This document shows, piece after piece, positions 8,567-16,895 of a stretch of DNA of 64,000 bases. Origin of the DNA: Bacteroidales bacterium. Lineage in GTDB: Bacteria; Bacteroidota; Bacteroidia; Bacteroidales; UBA3663. Each line of letters opens with the position of its first letter. Within the stretch, counting starts at the first letter, position 1. The translations under genes were made by a program, and so were the position numbers. The stretch covers positions 47,516 through 111,515 of the forward strand of contig JAFYZW010000136.1 in NCBI GenBank assembly GCA_017548545.1, given 5' to 3'. The notes under the pieces were generated by a model. It saw only the letters and a program-made list of their open reading frames with translations. It had not been told where the DNA came from and ran no database searches.

Positions 8567-9922
8567 TCTTTTCAGCCTTCTGAATTCACGAAGCAGGAAG
8601 AAAGCAGCCAACAGGAACGAGAGGAGATCGCTAATCGGGAACGACCACCACACGCCATAAACGCCCAACATACGAGGCAGGAAAAGCAGCAACGGCAGCA
8701 GGAACAACAGCTGACGCGAGGTGCTCAAAAGGATAGCTATGCCTGCTCGGCGACTCGACTGGAAGAACGACATGGTCATCATCTGAGGACCTACAAGTGT
8801 GAAGGTACACATGATGATACGGAGTGCTGGTATGCACTTGTTCACCATATCGGTATCTGTGGTGAAAAGCGAAGCCAAAGGCCCTGGGAAGAGGAAAACA
8901 ATCAGATATCCTAAAGTCATAACCGTAGTGGCGCAAGCCAAGGCGAACTTCATTACTCCCCGCACACGTCCATACAATTTGGCTCCGATATTGAAGCCCA
9001 CAATAGGCTGCAGGCCCTGTCCAAAGCCCATCACCATCATGATGATGAGCAACGACACACGATTCACGATACCATAGACACCCACATACGAGTCACCCTC
9101 GGCGCCACCTTGAGCAATCAACGAACGGTTGATGATGATGACAATCAAACAATGGCAGAGGTTTACACAGAATGGAGAAAGACCAATGGCAAGAATTTCG
9201 CGGATGATATCCATGCGAACTCTCATTCCGATACGTGCGAAATGCACGAAGTTACTCTTCTCAAGGAAGAACCTGAACTCAAAGATCCAGGCGCAGATCT
9301 GTCCCATCACGGTAGCCAATGCTGCACCTCGCATGCCCCAGCCAAAGCCAAAGATGAACAGAGCATCAAGGATGATATTGATCACCACGGCCATGAGTTG
9401 AGCCGTCATGGCTCGACGCGGATTGCCCGTCGCTCGCAACTGGTCGTTCATGCCGAGGAAGGTGTGGGTGACAATGTTGCCGGCCAAGATTATCTGCATG
9501 TAATCGTGCGCGTATGGCAAGGTGGCATCGCTGGCACCAAAGAGTCGCAGGATAGGGTCGAGGAACAACAATCCCAGCGTGGTGATAATTAGTCCAATGG
9601 TGATATCGAGGCGAAGCATGTTGCCAAAAATCATCAGCGCACGCTGCTGATTGCCCTCTCCCATCTTGACTGATGTCTGCGCTGCCGAGCCGACGCCTAA
9701 CATGGCACCAAAGGCAGCCGAGATGTTCATCAAGGGGAAAGTGATGGCAAGACCAGCTATGGCCAGCGGTCCCGCTCCGCGTCCGATGAAGATCGAGTCG
9801 CAGAGATTGTAAATTGAACTTGCCGACATCGCAATGATGCTCGGCGTGGCAAACTGAATCAGCAGTCGGCCCACAGGCTTTGTCGCCAATTGGCGTTGTC
9901 TCTCGTCTTTATATTCTATCAT
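8561..9922 (-). CDS. MATE family efflux transporter
   Basis: 453 residues with about 12 hydrophobic segments and no signal peptide. The N-terminal half (KPVGRLLIQFATPSIIAMSASSIYNLCDSIFIGR) and the GPLAIAGLAITFP segment match MATE exporters of the DinF/NorM branch, which couple drug or metabolite export to a Na+ or H+ gradient. A tandem two-bundle architecture is visible, with the second half starting near residue 240 (AIGLSPFCVNLCHCLIVIIINRSL). The substrate is not predictable. The start ATG at 9922 is preceded by a TATCTTTG box at 9937-9930. The 3' end overlaps the convergent nnrD by 6 bp. Confidence 0.9.
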   Translation of the reverse strand: MIEYKDERQRQLATKPVGRLLIQFATPSIIAMSASSIYNLCDSIFIGRGAGPLAIAGLAITFPLMNISAAFGAMLGVGSAAQTSVKMGEGNQQRALMIFGNMLRLDITIGLIITTLGLLFLDPILRLFGASDATLPYAHDYMQIILAGNIVTHTFLGMNDQLRATGNPRRAMTAQLMAVVINIILDALFIFGFGWGMRGAALATVMGQICAWIFEFRFFLEKSNFVHFARIGMRVRMDIIREILAIGLSPFCVNLCHCLIVIIINRSLIAQGGAEGDSYVGVYGIVNRVSLLIIMMVMGFGQGLQPIVGFNIGAKLYGRVRGVMKFALACATTVMTLGYLIVFLFPGPLASLFTTDTDMVNKCIPALRIIMCTFTLVGPQMMTMSFFQSSRRAGIAILLSTSRQLLFLLPLLLFLPRMLGVYGVWWSFPISDLLSFLLAAFFLLREFRRLKRL

Positions 9923-9929
9923 GATGGTG

Positions 9930-9937
9930 CAAAGATA
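9930..9937 (-). promoter_or_regulatory. -7 box for the MATE gene
   Basis: TATCTTTG on the minus strand just upstream of the start codon. I did not find a good TTTG at the expected 20-nt distance, so only the -7 element is supported. The transcript would be nearly leaderless. Confidence 0.55.
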
Positions 9938-10017
9938 CGTTTTTTTTAGATTATTTTCGTTTTTTTTCGCAATAAATATGAAAAATTACCATTTTATTTC
10001 TTTTTTTCATCAAAAAA

Positions 10018-10049
10018 TTTGGTATTGAGATTCCAATTCGTTATCTTTG
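10018..10049 (+). promoter_or_regulatory. Promoter of the pectin utilisation operon
   Basis: TTTG (10018-10021), 20-nt spacer, TATCTTTG (10042-10049). The expected start of transcription is about 85-90 bp before the susC-like start codon, leaving a leader in which I see no recognisable riboswitch. Confidence 0.85.
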
Positions 10050-10142
10050 CAGCAGTTTTTGGACGTAATAGTTCGAAAGCAAACACACTTTATAGCGAGA
10101 TCTGAAAGCACTAGTTTCTTAACCTACAAAAGCACTTGTAAC

Positions 10143-13100
10143 ATGTTCAACAACCAGAGCATCAATACACCGTACGTGCGGTTTATTGCCTTTCTGCTCT
10201 CCCTCCTCCTTAGCGGAAGCGTCCTGTTTGGACAGACCCGTACAGTGACAGGCCAAGTGATTGACCAAGCCACCGGTGATCCCATCATCGGTGCCAATGT
10301 CATCGTCAAGGGCACAACCACAGGCACCATCACCGACATCGATGGTAACTTCTCCCTTTCGGGTGTCACCGACAAGTCGGTGCTCCACGTCAGCTATGTG
10401 GGCTACACCGCCGTAGATGTCCCCGTGAAAAGTAACACACGTCTTAACATCACCATCCGCGAAGACAATGACCTGCTCGACGAAGTCGTTGTGGTGGGTT
10501 ATGGTGTGCAGAAGAAACGCGACCTCACCGGTGCCATCTCGAGCGTCAAGGCCGACGAGATCAAAGTGGCTCCAGTGATGAACGCCATGGAAGGTCTGCA
10601 GGGCAAGATTGCAGGTCTCGACATCACACGTGAGTCGGGTGCCGCAGGTCAGTCGCCCACCCTCCTCCTCCGTGGTAACCGTTCGCTCGACGGCTCCAAC
10701 AGCCCGCTTTTCGTCATCGACGGTGTCAGCGGTGGCTCTATCGCCAACCTCAACCCCAACGACATCGAGAGCATCGAAGTGCTCAAGGACGCCTCCTCCA
10801 CCGCCATCTACGGTTCGGCAGGTGCCAATGGTGTCATCATCGTCACCACCAAGCAGGGCACCCGAGGCAAGGTGAGCGTCGATTTCAACGCTTATATGGG
10901 TATCAACTGTATGCCTGCCTATCCCGAGACCTACACGGGCGAAGATTGGATCAACTACATGGCGGCAGGCTATGAGGCTTATTATGGCAACTCCGTCTGG
11001 AGCGAATACTCCGGCCGCACCGAGGCCCTTTCTCGCCTCTTCAACGAATTCGGCATCTCACAGGCCGGCATTGACTGCTACAACCAGGGCAAGTTCATCA
11101 ACTGGAAGGACGAGATCCTCAAGACAGGTGTGCAACAGAACTACTCCCTCTCAGTGCGTGGCGGCAATGACAAGACGCAGTCCTACGCCAGCTTCGGTTG
11201 GCAGAACGAAGAAGGCATGTACCGCAACGACAACTACAAGCAGCTCACCTTCCGTGCCGGTACCAACTTCGAGGCCAATCGCTATATCACCATTGGATTC
11301 CAGTCGTCGCTCTCCTACAAGGACCGCAACAAGCGCAACTCACGTCTCTCGAAGACACTCACAGAAGTGCCCCTCGGAGAAGTCTATGAGGCCGACGGCT
11401 CGCTCAAGTGGTATCCCACAGGTTCCACCGACGACTATGTGAACATCATGGCCGACGACATCCCAGGCCAGTACATCAATACTTCGCGCTCCACCAGCAT
11501 CAACATTGCACCATTCATCGAGATACGACCTCTGAAGGGTCTCTCGTTCAAGTCGCTCGTCAACACCAGCGTCTCCACCTCACGTTCCGGCGCCTTCGAA
11601 GGTCTCCACACCTACTACAAGCTCACAGGCTCCAGCCAGGATGTAGGCATCCGCACTGCCAGCATCACCCACAATGACAGTTGGGGCATACAGTGGCAGA
11701 ATATCCTCAACTATAACATCAAAATCGGCAAGGCCCACGACATCACAGCCACCGGCATCATCGAGTATAAACGTTCGCACGGCGAGTCATCCTACGGCTA
11801 CAACCGTGGCTTCGACTACGACAGCTACACGTTCTACAACCTCGGTGGCGGCCTCCAGCCTTCGGTATCGTCGAGCTATTCGCAGACCAAGATGCTCTCC
11901 TATGCAGCTCGTCTCAACTACAGCCTTCTCGGACGTTACCTCTTCAGCGCCACCATGCGTTGGGACGGTGCCTCGCAGCTCTACAACCAGTGGGATTCCT
12001 TCCCCTCTGCATCCATCGGCTGGCGCATCAGCGACGAGCCCTGGATGGAACCTACCGCCGACTGGCTCGACAACCTCAAGCTCCGTGTAGGCTACGGCGT
12101 GACGGGTAACTCCAACATCCCGGCTTATTCGTCGAAGACGCTCGTCGAAACCTCGACCCACTCCCTCAACCTCGGTGGCGGCCAGGTACAGGACTACATC
12201 CTCACCCAGGCTGTGGCCAACTACAACCTCGGATGGGAAAAGTCCTACAACACCAACATCGGTCTCGACTTCTCGATCTTCAAGGGTCGCCTCGATGCCA
12301 GCATCGACTACTACAACACCGACACCAAGGGTGTGCTATACAAGCGTCAGCTCCCCACATCCTATGGCCTGTACAATGCCAAGAGCCCTTACACCATGAT
12401 GTCGAACGTCGCTCGCATCAAGAACGACGGTATCGAGGTGTCGCTCAATACGCGTAACATCGTCACCCGCAATTTCGTATGGTCATCGACCATCACCTTT
12501 GCAAAGAACAACGAGCGACTCACCAACATCGACCTCGGTAACAACACTACTGTCGATGAACTCATCTCGCTCGGCCTCTTCATTGACAACCCCGTCTATA
12601 CATATTATAATTATAAGAAGAACGGCATCTGGCAGAACGGACAGGAAGACCAGGCAGCATGCTTCGGCCTCCAGCCCGGTCAGGTCAACATCGCAGCCGA
12701 CTCGAGCCTCAAGTGGGACCCCAACTACCAGTACACCGGCTATGTGCGCGACCGCATCACCAGCACCTACACTGCAGTGGAGCGTCATGGTGCCTACTAC
12801 ACCGAGAACGAAGACGGCACACGCACCTACTACCGTCAGGGCACTCCCGAGTTCGCCCCCGATGGCAGCGTGAGCATCGTCGATGAGAACATCTACTCCA
12901 TCGGCGCCAAGGACAAGCAGATCCTCGGTCACAAGCAACCCGACTTCACCATCGGTTGGACCAACAACTTCACCTACCGCTGGTTCGACCTGTCCATCAT
13001 GACCGTCATGCGTTGGGGACAGATGGTCAACGGCGACATGCTGGGTTATGTCAGCGCCAAGAACCAGCCCGTCGATTATGACTACTGGACACCCAACAAC

Positions 13101-13391
13101 CCCACCAACGCCTTCCCGTTGGCCAAGCTCGGCGTCAGCAACGAGGCAAAGACAGCGCTCACCTTCGTCGATGGCTCGTTCATCAAGATCAAGAACATCA
13201 CCGTAGGCTACAGCTTGCCGGTCAAGCTGTTGCGCAAGGCCCACATGAGCCAGCTCCGCATCTACGGCACCGTTCAGAACCCCTTCATCTTCTGCAAGGA
13301 TGACATGCTCAAGGGCCTCGACTCCGAGAACACCTCCTCCGAGTTCCCACTCTACAAGACTTTCGTATTCGGTATCAACGCTTCCTTCTAA
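10143..13391 (+). CDS. SusC/RagA family TonB-linked outer-membrane receptor
   Basis: 1082 residues from the ATG at 10143, chosen because it puts the signal peptide (VRFIAFLLSLLLSGSVLFGQ) near the N-terminus; the frame stays open 96 bases further upstream. Domains in order are a carboxypeptidase-regulatory-like domain (RTVTGQVIDQATGDPIIGANV, residues about 33-115), a TonB box/plug (DEVVVVGYGVQKKRDLTGAISSV) and the 22-strand barrel ending in TFVFGINASF. SusC proteins import oligosaccharides through the outer membrane with a SusD lid, powered by TonB. The adjacent pectate lyase/methylesterase predicts pectin fragments as the substrate. It is the first gene of a five-gene operon, 15 bp before susD. 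Confidence 0.95.
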   Translation: MFNNQSINTPYVRFIAFLLSLLLSGSVLFGQTRTVTGQVIDQATGDPIIGANVIVKGTTTGTITDIDGNFSLSGVTDKSVLHVSYVGYTAVDVPVKSNTRLNITIREDNDLLDEVVVVGYGVQKKRDLTGAISSVKADEIKVAPVMNAMEGLQGKIAGLDITRESGAAGQSPTLLLRGNRSLDGSNSPLFVIDGVSGGSIANLNPNDIESIEVLKDASSTAIYGSAGANGVIIVTTKQGTRGKVSVDFNAYMGINCMPAYPETYTGEDWINYMAAGYEAYYGNSVWSEYSGRTEALSRLFNEFGISQAGIDCYNQGKFINWKDEILKTGVQQNYSLSVRGGNDKTQSYASFGWQNEEGMYRNDNYKQLTFRAGTNFEANRYITIGFQSSLSYKDRNKRNSRLSKTLTEVPLGEVYEADGSLKWYPTGSTDDYVNIMADDIPGQYINTSRSTSINIAPFIEIRPLKGLSFKSLVNTSVSTSRSGAFEGLHTYYKLTGSSQDVGIRTASITHNDSWGIQWQNILNYNIKIGKAHDITATGIIEYKRSHGESSYGYNRGFDYDSYTFYNLGGGLQPSVSSSYSQTKMLSYAARLNYSLLGRYLFSATMRWDGASQLYNQWDSFPSASIGWRISDEPWMEPTADWLDNLKLRVGYGVTGNSNIPAYSSKTLVETSTHSLNLGGGQVQDYILTQAVANYNLGWEKSYNTNIGLDFSIFKGRLDASIDYYNTDTKGVLYKRQLPTSYGLYNAKSPYTMMSNVARIKNDGIEVSLNTRNIVTRNFVWSSTITFAKNNERLTNIDLGNNTTVDELISLGLFIDNPVYTYYNYKKNGIWQNGQEDQAACFGLQPGQVNIAADSSLKWDPNYQYTGYVRDRITSTYTAVERHGAYYTENEDGTRTYYRQGTPEFAPDGSVSIVDENIYSIGAKDKQILGHKQPDFTIGWTNNFTYRWFDLSIMTVMRWGQMVNGDMLGYVSAKNQPVDYDYWTPNNPTNAFPLAKLGVSNEAKTALTFVDGSFIKIKNITVGYSLPVKLLRKAHMSQLRIYGTVQNPFIFCKDDMLKGLDSENTSSEFPLYKTFVFGINASF

Positions 13392-13406
13392 ATTGTCCCG
13401 ACAACT

Positions 13407-15458
13407 ATGAAAAAGATAACATATATTGCTATTGCAGCACTGCTTGCCTCTCTGTCTGCCTGTGACATCGATGAGGTGTACAAGACACAGCTCGACCAAG
13501 ACGTCGTCTATACAACCACAGCAGGATACGATGGTCTGATCAATGCCTGCTACGAGAACCTGTACTACATGTACGGCAAGGAAGACGGCATCCCGATGAT
13601 GGAAATGGGCACCGACCTCTGGCAGAACGGCAGCGCCACCAGCGCCGCCTGGAAGGAATGTGTCAACAACTACGAATGGAACACCGAGACCGGTGTCAAC
13701 CGTGTCGTCTGGAATGCACTCTATGCCACTATCGCCTACTGCAACACCGCCATCTTCTATCAGAACGAATGTCCCGCCTACGACCCAGCTGCCATGAAAG
13801 CCAAGGTTGCCGAGGCTCACTTCATGCGCGGATTCTCCTATTTCCACGTCGTTGAGCAATGGGGCGGCGTCACCCTCACCACCACTTCCATGGCCGAAGA
13901 GGGGGCACGCGAATATGCCTACCGCTCCACCGAGGACGAGATCTACGACCAGGTCATCTCCGACCTCATGATTGCCTACAGCGACCTGCCCGAGTCACAG
14001 GGTCAGGAACGAGGCCGTGCCAACAAATATGCCGCAGCTGCCATGCTCTGCAAGGCTTGGATACAGCGTTCGCGCCTCGAACGTGACTTCGCCGAGAATC
14101 CCGATGGCAAGTCCAAGTGGGTGAGCGTCATCACCAACGAGGGACACGTCAAATACAGTGCTGCACAATGCGCCGACTCGGCATTCAAGTATGCCCAGAT
14201 CGTCATCAACAGCGGCAAGTACCAACTCTACCCCTCCGACGAGACTTCGTCGGGCAGCACCAAGGAATGGCTCGGCGATAACAACAAGGCCAACTCCGAG
14301 TTCATTTTCCTCGAAGCCATCGACCACGAGAACGGATACAATCCCGAAGTGTGGAACCGTGGACGCACACGCCAGTACTACATGATGAACATCGGCTCGC
14401 AGGCCTCCAACTTCGGCGTGCAGGGCGATGGCATCCGTTATGGTCGTGCCAACACCTCGCGCGTACATCCCACCCTCTTCCTGCTCCATGACTGCTTCGA
14501 CCCCAAGCCCAGCGAGACCGATGTCAACAGCACCATCTATTGCGACGACAAGTCGCGTGAATGGACCGCCGACACCCGCTTCGACGACAGCTTCTATTAC
14601 AAGTACTTCATCTCCTCGGGCTCCTTCCCCGTGCCCTACTCCATCCTCAAGTCGTGCGGAAAGGACACCACCTATTTCTGGGATGCCTATCAAACCTCTG
14701 GTATGGAGTCGCGTTACACCATCACCGGCAACATCGTCTCGCCCGAACAGCTACGCGCCAACTACTCCGGCTACAATTACTATGCCGACAACGGCACCAT
14801 GGCCAGCACCGAGGTCATCGAGCTCGAGAACAAGCCCGCTGCACTGGGCTGCTACACGCCCAACTTCCCCGTCGATTCGGCTTGGTGTGCCCGCAAGAAG
14901 TACCTCGTCGCAGGTCTCCCCAGCCTCGACGGTGCCATCAACACCGGCATATTTGCCTACTTCCAGACGAACGGTGCCACCGCCAAGGAATCCAACTATC
15001 GCTCCCTGTCGCCTTCATTGCGCAAGCTCTCCCCGCTCAAGTACATCATGACCAACCAGCAGAGCTTGAACGACTTCCCCATCATCCGTCTCACCGACAT
15101 CTACCTCCTCGCTGCCGAGGCTTCCATCCTCTCTGGTAGCCATCAGAGCGAAGGTCTCGAATACCTCAAGACCGTGCGTCGCCATGCCGCCAAGTCAACC
15201 AACGAGGCCAAGATCCTCGAAGGCGTAGAGCTTACCATCGACTACCTCGCCAAGGAACGTGCCCGCGAGCTCTGTGCCGAAAACTGGCGCTGGTACGACC
15301 TAAAGCGCATGGGTCTGCTCACCGCTGACTATCTCAACGCTCCACGTCGTAACGTCTATGGCCAGTCCTATCAGACCAAGTGGCGCGTACGCCCCATCCC
15401 ACAGCAGATGCTCGACCAGATCGCCAACCCCGACGAGTACGGCACCAACGGCTACTAA
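13407..15458 (+). CDS. SusD/RagB family surface glycan-binding lipoprotein
   Basis: 683 residues with a lipoprotein signal (IAIAALLASLSACDIDEVYKT, lipid Cys near residue 19). The TPR-rich SusD fold is recognisable from AEAHFMRGFSYFHVVEQWGGV, RANKYAAAAMLCKAWI and the C-terminal RARELCAENWRWYDLKRMG signature. SusD acts as the hinged lid over the SusC channel and binds the incoming glycan. It follows susC by 15 bp and is followed by a hairpin that could set the ratio of SusCD to the downstream enzymes. Length is above average for the family (about 500-600). Confidence 0.95.
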   Translation: MKKITYIAIAALLASLSACDIDEVYKTQLDQDVVYTTTAGYDGLINACYENLYYMYGKEDGIPMMEMGTDLWQNGSATSAAWKECVNNYEWNTETGVNRVVWNALYATIAYCNTAIFYQNECPAYDPAAMKAKVAEAHFMRGFSYFHVVEQWGGVTLTTTSMAEEGAREYAYRSTEDEIYDQVISDLMIAYSDLPESQGQERGRANKYAAAAMLCKAWIQRSRLERDFAENPDGKSKWVSVITNEGHVKYSAAQCADSAFKYAQIVINSGKYQLYPSDETSSGSTKEWLGDNNKANSEFIFLEAIDHENGYNPEVWNRGRTRQYYMMNIGSQASNFGVQGDGIRYGRANTSRVHPTLFLLHDCFDPKPSETDVNSTIYCDDKSREWTADTRFDDSFYYKYFISSGSFPVPYSILKSCGKDTTYFWDAYQTSGMESRYTITGNIVSPEQLRANYSGYNYYADNGTMASTEVIELENKPAALGCYTPNFPVDSAWCARKKYLVAGLPSLDGAINTGIFAYFQTNGATAKESNYRSLSPSLRKLSPLKYIMTNQQSLNDFPIIRLTDIYLLAAEASILSGSHQSEGLEYLKTVRRHAAKSTNEAKILEGVELTIDYLAKERARELCAENWRWYDLKRMGLLTADYLNAPRRNVYGQSYQTKWRVRPIPQQMLDQIANPDEYGTNGY

Positions 15459-15487
15459 AACAGATGGGGCCAAGCGCCCCATCTGTT
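15459..15487 (+). terminator. Intercistronic hairpin directly after the susD-like stop
   Basis: A perfect 12-bp stem (AACAGATGGGGC, 15459-15470, with 15476-15487) and a CAAGC loop, starting right after the stop codon. There is no T-run behind it, so it is more likely an attenuator or an mRNA 3'-end stabiliser than a full terminator, because the next genes read on in the same direction. Confidence 0.7.
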
Positions 15488-15511
15488 CCCAGCGTCCTCG
15501 CTCCCCTCTGT

Positions 15512-15587
15512 CCCCGTCGCGGCCGTACATGGCCGCCCCTCACCCTCGCTCCCAGTCACCCCGTCGCGGCCGTACATGGCCGCCCCT
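15512..15587. repeat. Two identical 29-bp copies of a GC-rich palindromic repeat
   Basis: A 29-bp sequence at 15512-15540 is repeated exactly at 15559-15587 (period 47). Each copy holds an inverted repeat GCGGCC-GTACAT-GGCCGC. The intervening DNA also partly matches (CTCGCTCCC precedes both copies). It fills most of the 182-bp gap between susD and the next gene and looks like an intergenic palindromic repeat element. Confidence 0.8.
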
Positions 15588-15640
15588 ACCTATCCCCGCC
15601 TATTTATCCATCAAATACTAACCATTAATTAATTAACACT

Positions 15641-16852
15641 ATGAAGAAATTCTTTACCTTAGCAGCTTCATTGCTCGTTCTCTCTGCCAACGCGCAGACC
15701 GTTAAGAATCTCGACTCGTCGCTGGTTTTCTATCTCACCAACGACACCGTCTCCACACAGATGGGCATCTATGAGGACCCCGACACCGGCGAAGAGGTCG
15801 AGGGGCTAGTTGCACGTCCCTGGAATGGCGCATCCTGCGTCTCTGCATTCAATGCCTGCGGCATTGGCCTCGAGTCCGGCACCGATGACTTCGGCATCAA
15901 TGTCACCGTCAAGAACAAGTACACCGACCCCGAGAACGGATTCACCATCCCCGCCGGCGTATATCGCGGTGTAACCCTCAACCGTGCACGCCTCACCCTG
16001 GCTGGCGCCCTCAACGACGGCAGCAAGTTCACGGCATTCACCAACGTCAAGTCCATGATCCTCTATTTCATCCCTGTGCCCACCACATGGGTCAGCGGAG
16101 GTATCTCACTCCAGGACTTCCCCACTGGACGTGTCGAGGCACAGTATCTCAACGACACCCTCGGAGCATACTCCAACCTCGCCTATCGTGAAGTACACAT
16201 CAGCATGACAGCCGACCCGCTCGAGAGTGACACCCGCTCCATCAAGGGCGTTGATCTTGTAGGCTTCGAGCGTGACGAGAACGATCCCACCAAGATCTCC
16301 GTCAACCAGCCATTCAAATGGACCGTGAACCTCCAGAACCGTCTCGACGGCACCGACTACGAGGATCTCTTCGAGAACCCCGAGACCAAGCAGGGCGAAT
16401 TCGTCAACTACGTTTGCTCTCCCGACGAGACCGAAGCAGCCATCGACTACTACTTCGGACGCCTCGACGAGTGCCGTGCCTACTACGACAACGACAAGAT
16501 CGCTTCCACAGCCACCGGCTACAGCTGCTACGATCACAAGTGGACCACCAAAATACCGTGGACTGCCGAGACTCCTATACAGCTTAAGGTGAAATACCGC
16601 ATGTACCTCGTCGGCGTAGCTGTCATGTCTGCCACCGAGGGCGCTCCCGTACAGTTCATGAATGCTGCCGACGGCGCCAAGGCCGCCTGGGCCGACGCTG
16701 CCGTTGCTTACGGCAACCATGGCGAGGAGGGCATCGAGACCATCAAGAGCGACGCTCCACGAAGCTATCGCCTCTACAACATCAACGGCCAGCCCATCAA
16801 CGCCGCCAATGGCCTCACGATCTCCAATGGCAAGCTCATCTTTGTCAAGTAA
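15641..16852 (+). CDS. Secreted protein of the pectin locus, function unknown
   Basis: 403 residues with a clean signal peptide (KKFFTLAASLLVLSANAQT). I do not recognise a named domain. The body is acidic, beta-rich and without long hydrophobic stretches (VTVKNKYTDPENGFTIPAGVYRGVTL, YLNDTLGAYSNLAYREVHISM), as expected for an extracellular binding protein in the SusE/SusF position. The C-terminus (YRLYNINGQPINAANGLTI, then NGKLIFVK) matches the tails of the next two secreted proteins and resembles a shortened secretion-system sorting tail. It lies third in the operon, after the hairpin and palindromic repeats, 43 bp before the next gene. Confidence 0.7.
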   Translation: MKKFFTLAASLLVLSANAQTVKNLDSSLVFYLTNDTVSTQMGIYEDPDTGEEVEGLVARPWNGASCVSAFNACGIGLESGTDDFGINVTVKNKYTDPENGFTIPAGVYRGVTLNRARLTLAGALNDGSKFTAFTNVKSMILYFIPVPTTWVSGGISLQDFPTGRVEAQYLNDTLGAYSNLAYREVHISMTADPLESDTRSIKGVDLVGFERDENDPTKISVNQPFKWTVNLQNRLDGTDYEDLFENPETKQGEFVNYVCSPDETEAAIDYYFGRLDECRAYYDNDKIASTATGYSCYDHKWTTKIPWTAETPIQLKVKYRMYLVGVAVMSATEGAPVQFMNAADGAKAAWADAAVAYGNHGEEGIETIKSDAPRSYRLYNINGQPINAANGLTISNGKLIFVK

Positions 16853-16895
16853 CAAACCATCATCCTTAAATAATTAACCCTTAATCCAAAACTGC

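Noticed and set aside
10047..10142. N-terminal extension of the susC-like gene
   Set aside because: It overlaps the promoter -7 box and would bury the signal peptide.
12483..13859. A 458-codon minus-strand frame across the susC/susD junction
   Set aside because: Acidic low-complexity translation; it spans two well-defined genes on the plus strand.
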